The notes below the pieces were generated by a model. The model did not search any database, had not been told where the DNA came from, and worked only from the letters and a program-made list of their open reading frames with translations. Of a stretch of 28,304 bases of DNA, positions 1 through 4,932 are shown piece by piece (within the stretch, counting starts at the first letter, position 1; every line of letters starts with the position of its first letter). The position numbers and the translations under genes were made by a program. The stretch is from DATAFO01 sp046728935 (GTDB taxonomy: Bacteria > Actinomycetota > Thermoleophilia > Solirubrobacterales > 70-9): the NCBI GenBank assembly GCA_046728935.1, contig JBKPFS010000102.1, positions 1-28,304 of the forward strand, read 5' to 3'.

Positions 1-2
1 CG

Positions 3-344
3 GAGAACCCGGAGCAGGCCGTGGCGTCCGAGTCGAATGGGTACGCACCGGGGCGGGATGCCGGGGAGGTGTTCGAGGGGATGATCGAGGTCGATGTCGG
101 GCCGCTCAGCGATTTCTCGCAGCTGGTCGGTTTCGAGGACGCGGCGGATGGGATCGCCGCGACGTCGGAGATCTCGGTCACGGCGTTCGCCCAGGGGAGG
201 GCGACGCTGGAGATGCGGCTCGATGAGCCCGTGGAGTTGCTGCGGGAGCTGGAGGAGCGCTCGCCGTTCGAGTTCCGGGTGCGCGATACGCGCTCGGACC
301 GGGTGGTGCTGGACGTCGATGAGGAGCGGCGCGAGGCGGCATAG
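3..344 (+). CDS. C-terminal part of an unrecognised protein, probably cut by the window edge
   Basis: The frame is open from the first bases of the window to a TAG at 342-344. A GTG at 21 could be a start, but the frame is open upstream of it and the first ~30 residues look like a charged linker, so I read this as the tail of a longer protein. After the linker comes a compact ~75-residue domain (VDVGPLSDFSQLVGFED ... RVVLDVDE) with a beta-alpha-beta-beta-like pattern: a strand, a helix starting at 'DFSQLVGFE', a strand containing 'ATLEMRLDEP', and a helix 'VELLRELEE'. I remember loosely similar domains at the C-termini of actinobacterial signalling proteins, but I cannot name the family. Function is unknown. 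Confidence 0.6.
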   Translation, partial: ENPEQAVASESNGYAPGRDAGEVFEGMIEVDVGPLSDFSQLVGFEDAADGIAATSEISVTAFAQGRATLEMRLDEPVELLRELEERSPFEFRVRDTRSDRVVLDVDEERREAA

Positions 345-367
345 AGGGGGTAGGGTTCCTCGCCGGG

Positions 368-641
368 TTGAGGGCGAGGACGCTTCGATCACGAGGTCTG
401 GGTCTGTCGGCGCACTGCAAGCGCCCGAGCATGAAGTGCATGCGGGTGGACATCGAGCGGATGAAGCGGCTGGGAGCGGCTGGGAGCGGCTGGTCAACGC
501 GGATTCGGCCGCTGAGCGCTCGCAGATCGCCCAGCAGATCGAGGCGAACGCGGCGTTCCAGGCGCAGCTGATCGCCGCCGTCCCGCAGCCGGGCCACCGG
601 GCGAGCGGGACGCGTACTGCGAAGCCCACCTCGGCACCTGA
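368..641 (+). pseudogene. Decayed small coding remnant upstream of tRNA-Ala
   Basis: No intact gene fits the ~395 bases between the first CDS and the tRNA, but three frame segments have the G/C third-position bias of real genes here. Frame A (from TTG 368 or ATG 431) encodes KCMRVDIERMKRL. After a 10-bp tandem repeat the bias moves to another frame, encoding AAERSQIAQQIEANAAFQAQ. After about 585 it appears to move again, to a frame ending GERDAYCEAHLGT and a TGA at 639-641. Removing two of the three 10-bp units joins the first two segments as MKRLVNADSAAERS. The protein is not recognised. This may be a degraded gene, or a small gene broken by repeat expansion; a chance open frame is not excluded. 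Confidence 0.3.
466..493 (+). repeat. 10-bp tandem repeat, 2.8 copies
   Basis: The unit GCGGCTGGGA occurs twice in full, followed by a third copy matching 8 of 10 bases. It sits inside the putative small coding remnant. Because 10 is not a multiple of 3, each unit gained or lost shifts the frame. Confidence 0.75.
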
Positions 642-651
642 CCCGCTTCTG

Positions 652-684
652 GCGCCTTTTTTCGGATCTAACGAAGGAAGGCGC
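652..684 (+). other. Strong 13-bp RNA hairpin between coding remnant and tRNA
   Basis: Bases 652-664 can pair with 672-684 over 13 bp, with a 7-nt loop (GATCTAA). Two of the pairs are consecutive U-G wobbles in the middle of the stem. These pair only in the + strand transcript (they would be A-C mismatches on the other strand), which points to RNA function in + orientation. A run of six T lies in the 5' arm, and no T tail follows the 3' arm, so it is not a classical intrinsic terminator. It may end upstream transcription, or it may be a structured remnant of another kind. Confidence 0.5.
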
Positions 685-740
685 AGGAACCACGAGGAAC
701 CACCGGGGCTGGCTAACATGAGCACCCGAACGAGCTTCCC

Positions 741-813
741 GGGGCTGTAGCTCAGTTGGGAGAGCGTCGCGCTGGCAGCGCGAAGGTCACGGGTTCGAGC
801 CCCGTCAGCTCCA
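741..813 (+). tRNA. tRNA-Ala (anticodon GGC)
   Basis: A complete 73-nt cloverleaf. The acceptor stem is GGGGCTG/CAGCTCC with one G-U pair. The D arm is GCTC...GAGC, the anticodon arm TCGCG-CTGGCAG-CGCGA, the variable loop is 5 nt, and the T arm is ACGGG-TTCGAGC-CCCGT, with discriminator A at 813. Loop bases 34-36 read GGC, which decodes GCC/GCU alanine codons. The 3' CCA is not encoded (CTC follows), so it must be added after transcription. A TAACAT box at 714-719 lies about 21 bases upstream of the mature 5' end and could be the -10 of its promoter. Confidence 0.96.
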
Positions 814-878
814 CTCGCCACGACTAGGCGCGGCGGCGCCAGTGCAATGCGCGGCGAGGTCGCTGATCCGCCGGCGAA

Positions 879-884
879 TAGGCT
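879..884 (+). promoter_or_regulatory. -10 box of the MBL-fold gene, leaderless type
   Basis: TAGGCT lies 7 bases upstream of the ATG at 892. This places transcription start at or next to the A of the start codon. The same spacing recurs at several other genes in this window. No -35 of TTGACA type is evident. Confidence 0.4.
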
Positions 885-891
885 CCGCCCG

Positions 892-1560
892 ATGAATGAG
901 GTTGCCGACGGCGTCTGGCATCTGAACACGCTCTTGTTCCCCAACGGCGTCAACGCCTACCTCGTCGAAGACGTCCTCATCGACGCGGGTGGCCGCCGCG
1001 CGGCCAAGCGGGTCCTCCGCGACCTCGAAGGCCACACCGTCACCGCCCATGCCCTCACGCACGTCCACGCCGACCACCAGGGCTCGAGCCATGAGATCTG
1101 TACCGCGCTCGGAATTCCCTACTGGGTGCCCGAGCGCGAGCGTGCCCTCGCCGAGGACGCCGAGCTGATCCCAACGACGTACCCCGACACCTTCCTCGCC
1201 AAGCTCTTCCTGCGCCTCTTCCTCGGCCCCGGCCATCCCGTCGACCGACCCCTCAGCGAGGGCGACGAGGTCGCCGGATTCACCGTGCTCGAAACGCCGG
1301 GCCATTCGCCTGGCCACGTCAGCTTCTGGCGCGAATCCGACCGCACGCTGATCCTGGGCGACGCGCTCAACAACATGGACGTCCTCACCGACCTTCCGGG
1401 TCTGCGCGAGCCGAAGCAGTCACTGACAGTGGACCCGGCGAGGAACCGCGAATCGATCAAGCGCCTCGGCCCGCTGGAGCCCAACCTCGTGCTGTTCGGC
1501 CACGGCGCGCCCCTCCGCGACACGAAGAAGTTCGTCGACTTCTGCGCCCGCGTCCCTTAG
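892..1560 (+). CDS. MBL-fold metallo-hydrolase
   Basis: A 222-residue metallo-beta-lactamase-fold protein, probably a cytosolic zinc hydrolase. The signature HVHADH is at residues 57-62 (H57, H59, D61, H62). Later ligands are the His in 'TPGHSPGHVSF', the Asp in 'ILGDAL' and the His in 'FGHGAP'. This is the order of glyoxalase II-like and related hydrolases; the substrate cannot be told from sequence. The ATG at 892 is chosen because MNEVADGVWHL matches the usual family N-terminus and a TAGGCT box lies 7 bases upstream. An in-frame ATG at 847 would add 15 unconvincing residues. The stop overlaps the stop of the convergent marR-like gene by 4 bases. Confidence 0.9.
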   Translation: MNEVADGVWHLNTLLFPNGVNAYLVEDVLIDAGGRRAAKRVLRDLEGHTVTAHALTHVHADHQGSSHEICTALGIPYWVPERERALAEDAELIPTTYPDTFLAKLFLRLFLGPGHPVDRPLSEGDEVAGFTVLETPGHSPGHVSFWRESDRTLILGDALNNMDVLTDLPGLREPKQSLTVDPARNRESIKRLGPLEPNLVLFGHGAPLRDTKKFVDFCARVP

Positions 1561-2057
1561 GACTCGGAGGAGGACCCCGACTCCTTCGCCGGACGGCGCA
1601 CCGACTCGGCGACCGACTCCATCGCCTTGCGCATCGTGCACGCATGCTCGCCGAGGGCGGGCAGGAAGTGGTCGGCGATCCCGCGCGCGTACACGCACCA
1701 CATCTCGTCGAGCATCCTCTCGCCCTCCTGGGTGAGCTCGACGTGAATCGCCCGTCGATCCCCGGGGCACGCCCGCCGCTCGACCAACCCCGCCTCCTCG
1801 ATCCGATCGATCATCCGGCTGAGCCCGCTCCGGCTCAACACCACCTGGTCCGCGAGCTCCGAGGCGTGCAGATGCCGCTCCGGCGCGTCATAGAGCGTCC
1901 AGAGCACGTCGTACCAGGCGAGGGGAGGGAGCCCGGCCGAATCCAGGTCGTCGCCGATCTGCCGCAGCATCAGCGCATGCGCGCGTAGAAACGCCCGCCA
2001 CGCGGCCGTCTCGTCCTTGCCGATTTGCGGCGCCGAGCTCTGGCTTTCAGGGGTCAT
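1557..2057 (-). CDS. MarR-family winged-helix transcriptional regulator
   Basis: A ~166-residue MarR-type repressor. The pattern is an N-terminal dimerisation helix, then 'LPPLAWYDVLWTLYDAP', then a winged helix with recognition-helix region 'SELADQVVLSRSGLSRMIDR' and wing 'ERRACPGDRRAIHVELTQEG'. It probably binds the shared region ahead of yceI and represses itself and/or the yceI-FMN reductase pair. I choose the ATG at 2057 (MTPESQSS); a start at 2117 would lie inside or upstream of the inferred minus promoter (-10 at 2122-2117). The divergent arrangement with yceI and an NAD(P)H/FMN reductase suggests sensing of a redox-active or lipophilic compound; that is inference. Confidence 0.9.
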   Translation of the reverse strand: MTPESQSSAPQIGKDETAAWRAFLRAHALMLRQIGDDLDSAGLPPLAWYDVLWTLYDAPERHLHASELADQVVLSRSGLSRMIDRIEEAGLVERRACPGDRRAIHVELTQEGERMLDEMWCVYARGIADHFLPALGEHACTMRKAMESVAESVRRPAKESGSSSES

Positions 2058-2105
2058 TCGATACGTGAGTTTCGGAGCCGGCCGGGACCGTTGCCGGCGC
2101 ATTAG

Positions 2106-2144
2106 TTGACAGTGCAAGTATATCCGCTAAGATAGTTGTGTCAA
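2106..2144. promoter_or_regulatory. Interleaved divergent promoters of marR-like gene and yceI
   Basis: Plus strand: TTGACA at 2106-2111, a 16-base spacer, TAAGAT at 2128-2133, driving yceI. Minus strand: TTGACA (reverse complement of 2139-2144), a 16-base spacer, TATACT (2122-2117), driving the marR-like gene. The two -35 boxes form an inverted repeat (GTTGACA 2105-2111 / TGTCAAC 2139-2145), and each promoter's -10 lies inside the other's spacer region, so the two promoters should compete for polymerase. A further small palindrome, TTGCA-AG-TGCAA at 2151-2162 just downstream, and the copy GTGCAAGT near 2113, are candidate MarR operator half-sites. Confidence 0.75.
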
Positions 2145-2195
2145 CACCGATTGCAAGTGCAACGGTTTCCATAAGGCCAAGAGGAGATTGACCCC

Positions 2196-2741
2196 ATGAC
2201 CACAGCGACCCAGACCACCATCCCCGCCGGCACCCACCGCGTCGACACGGTGCACTCGACCGCCGGCTTCGAGGTCACCCACAACGAGATCTCGACCTTC
2301 CGCGGCGCCTTTGGCGACTTCGACGCGACCCTCGCCTCGGGCGACGACGGCATCACCCTCGGCGGCTCGGTGAAGGTCGAGAGCATCGACGTGGACTACG
2401 CGGATCTCCGCGCGCATCTGCTCTCGCCGGAGTTCTTCGACGTCGAGCGCCATCCCGAGCTCGGCTTCGCTTCCAGCGACGTTCAAATCGCTGCGGACGG
2501 CTCCGTCGAGCTCCGCGGCGAGCTGACCATCAACTCGATCACCAAGCCTCTCGAGGCTAGCGGCCAGCTCAAGGGCCCCGTCGTCGGCCCCGACGGCAAG
2601 GACCACGTCGCGCTCGACCTCGAGGCGGTCGTCGACCGTCACGACTTCGGGATGGGCTGGAACATGGACCTTCCGGACGGCCGCAAGGTGCTCGGCGACG
2701 ATGTCAGGCTCATCGTCCACCTCGAGCTGGTCAAGGAGTAA
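2196..2741 (+). CDS. YceI-family polyisoprenoid-binding-like protein
   Basis: A 181-residue YceI-domain protein: a lipocalin-like beta barrel that binds an isoprenoid-type lipid in characterised members. It starts with the typical 'AGTHRVDTVHSTAGFEVTH' and continues with 'FRGAFGDFDATL', 'SIDVDYADLRAHLLSPEFFD', 'FASSDVQI' and the 'RHDFGMGWN' region, all family hallmarks. There is no signal peptide, so this copy is probably cytoplasmic. A good Shine-Dalgarno (AGGAG at 2182-2186) sits 9 bases before the ATG. It is divergent from the marR-like gene and 3 bases from the downstream FMN reductase, so the pair forms a two-gene operon. The ligand is unknown. Confidence 0.93.
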   Translation: MTTATQTTIPAGTHRVDTVHSTAGFEVTHNEISTFRGAFGDFDATLASGDDGITLGGSVKVESIDVDYADLRAHLLSPEFFDVERHPELGFASSDVQIAADGSVELRGELTINSITKPLEASGQLKGPVVGPDGKDHVALDLEAVVDRHDFGMGWNMDLPDGRKVLGDDVRLIVHLELVKE

Positions 2742-2744
2742 CCA

Positions 2745-3305
2745 GTGAGGATTCTCGGCATCTCCGGCAGCCTCCGCCGGGACTCCTACAACACCCAGCT
2801 GTTGCGGGCGGCGGCCGATTTGCTGCCGCCGTCCGTTCGGCTGGACATCTACAACGGCCTCAAGGCCGTCCCCCCATACGACGCGGACGACGACGACCAC
2901 CGGAACCCGCTCCCGGTCGTGCGCGAGCTGCGCGAGGCAGTCGGCGAGGCCGACGCCATCCTCATCGCCACCCCCGAGTACAACAGCTCGATTCCGGGCG
3001 TCCTCAAGAACGCCCTCGACTGGATCTCACGCCCGATCGCGACCAATCCGCTGCGCGGCAAGCCGGTCGCGGTGGTCGGCGCCAGCACCGGCCAGTTCGG
3101 CGCCGTCTGGGCGCAGGCCGAGCTTCGCAAGGTCCTCGGCTCGATCGGCGCCCGCGTGATCGATCACGACCTCCCGGTCGCCGCCGCCGACTCGGCCTTC
3201 GACTCCGACGGCCGCCTCCGCGACCCCGCGCTCGAGGAGCGGCTGGCCGCGATCGTCGACGCCCTCGTCCACGAAGCCGAGTACGAGCTCGCCGCCGCCG
3301 CCTGA
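2745..3305 (+). CDS. NADPH-dependent FMN reductase / flavodoxin-like quinone reductase
   Basis: A 186-residue flavodoxin-fold protein of the NADPH-dependent FMN reductase family. The N-terminal phosphate-binding loop is 'GISGSLRRDSYNTQL'. The central motif 'TPEYNSSIPGVLKNALDW' is the family hallmark, and 'GASTGQFGAVWAQAELR' is the third flavin-contacting loop. It probably reduces FMN or quinones/azo compounds with NAD(P)H. It starts at GTG 2745, with AAGGAG at 2733-2738 inside the end of yceI as the ribosome site, which indicates translational coupling. Its context downstream of a MarR-controlled yceI fits a role in detoxifying redox-active compounds (inference). Confidence 0.92.
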   Translation: MRILGISGSLRRDSYNTQLLRAAADLLPPSVRLDIYNGLKAVPPYDADDDDHRNPLPVVRELREAVGEADAILIATPEYNSSIPGVLKNALDWISRPIATNPLRGKPVAVVGASTGQFGAVWAQAELRKVLGSIGARVIDHDLPVAAADSAFDSDGRLRDPALEERLAAIVDALVHEAEYELAAAA

Positions 3306-3425
3306 CCGCCCACCGCCGCCGCTGACCCCACCGGCCGTCGTGCGGCAGCGCGAGCGCGACGCGGCGAGCTGCGCGGTGGGCAGGGCCGGCGGGGCGGGGA
3401 GGCGCCGCGGGCGCTGGCGCGAACC

Positions 3426-4127
3426 CTAGGCCCGCTCCATCTCGCGCGCGACGCTTCGGGCCACGTCGAGCGCCGCGTGCGAGCGCCCGGGAAGGTGCCT
3501 GCGCACCCGCCACCGCGCCCCCGAGAACCCGAAGTTGGCCACCTTGGCGAATCCGCCCTCGTCCTCCCGAAGCGCGAGCAGCAGATGGGCAACCCGATCG
3601 CCCGCCGGCAGGTCGCCCTGCTGGGCCACGCGCACGCACCAGCAGTCGACCCGGCGCCCTCCGGGCCTCACGAGGATCGCCCCCTGCTCGCCGACGAGCC
3701 AGGCGCCGAGTCGCCCCCGCTCCAGCGCCGCCCCGGTGGCGCCGAGCAGGTCGCGCTCACGATGACCAACGAGATCGCCGAGCAACCCGAGAGCCACCCC
3801 CTCGGCCTGCGGGTCATAGCACTCCGCCCGAGCCGCGCTTCGCTCGCTCCCGATCGGCACGAGCCATCTTGCGCCGCGCCTCGCCTGGATCCGCGGCACC
3901 GCCCAGGCGTGAACGAAGCACAGCGCTGCCGCCGGAAACGTCAGCGGCTCGATCATGAGCAGCAGCACGCCAGGCGCCGTGAACACGAACACGATCCAAG
4001 CCGTCCAGGCGCTCCAGAGCAGCTCGTGGCGGCGCAGCGTGCTTGCGTTGGTTCGCGGGCGCCACGCGAGGCTCGCCGCCTCCGCGAGTCCTCCGGGAGC
4101 CGCCCCGGCCGAGGCCGCCTCGCTCAT
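3426..4127 (-). CDS. Unrecognised membrane-anchored protein
   Basis: A ~233-residue protein. After ~35 polar residues come two adjacent hydrophobic helices ('AWTAWIVFVFTAPGVLLLMI' and 'FPAAALCFVHAWAVP'). A ~150-residue soluble C-terminal part follows, rich in Arg, Ala and Gly, containing 'GERDLLG'-like and 'GAWLVGEQGAILVRPGGRRV' stretches. The start is set at ATG 4127 (MSEAASAG), 4 bases after the stop of the upstream gene; an earlier in-frame start would overlap that gene. It is the last gene of a three-gene minus-strand operon. I do not recognise the family. A 9-bp inverted repeat (3308-3316 / 3373-3381) lies in the convergent gap downstream and may help end transcription. Confidence 0.65.
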   Translation of the reverse strand: MSEAASAGAAPGGLAEAASLAWRPRTNASTLRRHELLWSAWTAWIVFVFTAPGVLLLMIEPLTFPAAALCFVHAWAVPRIQARRGARWLVPIGSERSAARAECYDPQAEGVALGLLGDLVGHRERDLLGATGAALERGRLGAWLVGEQGAILVRPGGRRVDCWCVRVAQQGDLPAGDRVAHLLLALREDEGGFAKVANFGFSGARWRVRRHLPGRSHAALDVARSVAREMERA

Positions 4128-4131
4128 CCGC

Positions 4132-4584
4132 TCACGCTCCGGCCTGCGCCTCCTGGCCCGAAGCACCCTCCATGCTCGGTGCGGACGACCCAGCCACCTG
4201 CCGGCGCCGGGCGAGGATCGACCACACCGCCACCGCGAGAACCGCGGATCCGGCGAGCCCGTCGATGAACACCGAGATCAGGCCCCTGGTCGTGAACTCG
4301 TCCGGCGGCCCCGAGAGGAAGTGCGCCAGACTCGACAGCCCCGTATACGAGTAGGCGATCAGGAAGCCGTGCGCGAGCGTGTACTGCTCCCGGCGGTACA
4401 GCAGGTAGCCGGCCACGCCGAGCGCCGTGAACAGGGGCCACGAGATCAACACGACCGCGCCGCTGATCCAGTCAGGCTGCGGATAGGTCTCGATCGAGAC
4501 GTAGTTGTCCGTGAAGTGGAACGCCGTCAGGACGATGCTCGCCAGGACAACGCCCCCGACGGTCGAGACCGATGGCGCGCGCAT
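4132..4584 (-). CDS. Small integral membrane protein, about four helices
   Basis: A 150-residue protein with about four predicted membrane segments: 'VGGVVLASIVLTAFHF', 'SGAVVLISWPLFTALGVAGY', 'LAHGFLIAYSYTGLSSLAHF' and 'GLAGSAVLAVAVWSILA'. A short polar loop carries 'TDNYVSIETYPQPDW', and the tail is polar and cytoplasmic-looking. The ATG at 4584 lies 3 bases after the stop of the 74-residue gene upstream, and the stop is 4 bases before the next gene, so this is a tight operon. I recognise no named family, and nothing around it fixes a role. Confidence 0.7.
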   Translation of the reverse strand: MRAPSVSTVGGVVLASIVLTAFHFTDNYVSIETYPQPDWISGAVVLISWPLFTALGVAGYLLYRREQYTLAHGFLIAYSYTGLSSLAHFLSGPPDEFTTRGLISVFIDGLAGSAVLAVAVWSILARRRQVAGSSAPSMEGASGQEAQAGA

Positions 4585-4587
4585 CCC

Positions 4588-4812
4588 TCAGCCGCCGGCG
4601 ATCGGCCGCCGCATCACGACCAGCTCGGCATCGAGCGGCAATTCGCGGACCACCTCCGCGCCGCCGTCCTCCAGCTGGACGGACGCGATCAAACCGGCGT
4701 CGAGCTGCTCCCGGAACGCGGCCACCGCCGCCTCCTTCGCCGCTTCGTCGCCGCCAGTCCATTCGGCGAGCGTCGTGTGCCCGCTGCGGTCGAGTCTGAT
4801 CAGGCGCGCCAT
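4588..4812 (-). CDS. Small conserved-looking protein of 74 residues
   Basis: This short protein begins MARLIRLDRSGHTTLAEW and ends 'DAELVVMRRPIAGG'. It is acidic and alpha/beta in character, with a central helix rich in Ala and Glu ('DEAAKEAAVAAFREQLDAG'). Support for it as a real gene: a consensus AGGAGG 6-7 bases upstream of the ATG, a TATATT box at the right distance, and tight spacing to the next gene. The open frame continues upstream only as a shadow of leuS on the other strand. The 'RPIAGG' end and beta-strand pattern recall nucleotide- or metal-binding small proteins, but I cannot assign a function. Confidence 0.7.
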   Translation of the reverse strand: MARLIRLDRSGHTTLAEWTGGDEAAKEAAVAAFREQLDAGLIASVQLEDGGAEVVRELPLDAELVVMRRPIAGG

Positions 4813-4839
4813 CGGCAACCTCCTCATTCGCTCGGGCCG

Positions 4840-4845
4840 AATATA
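4840..4845 (-). promoter_or_regulatory. -10 box for the minus-strand three-gene operon
   Basis: Read on the minus strand this is TATATT, placing transcription start near 4833, about 20 bases before the ATG at 4812 and upstream of the AGGAGG. It is notably AT-rich for this genome. A GTGA-CC-TCAC inverted repeat at 4868-4877 lies just upstream, in the -35 area, and could be an operator. No good -35 is visible. Confidence 0.4.
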
Positions 4846-4919
4846 CGCCCGCCTCGCGCCGACGTGTGTGACCTCACGGGCCGCCCTGGTGGCGGTGCAG
4901 CGCGCGCGCGAACCGCCCG

Positions 4920-4925
4920 TACACT
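4920..4925 (+). promoter_or_regulatory. -10 box of leuS, leaderless type
   Basis: TACACT ends 7 bases before the GTG start of leuS, so the transcript should begin at or next to the start codon. No Shine-Dalgarno is present between the box and the GTG. Confidence 0.45.
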
Positions 4926-4932
4926 CACGGCC

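Noticed and set aside
3955..4932. In-frame extension of leuS by more than 300 codons
   Set aside because: It overlaps the minus-strand operon and the promoter region, and the encoded sequence is Arg/Pro-rich noise.
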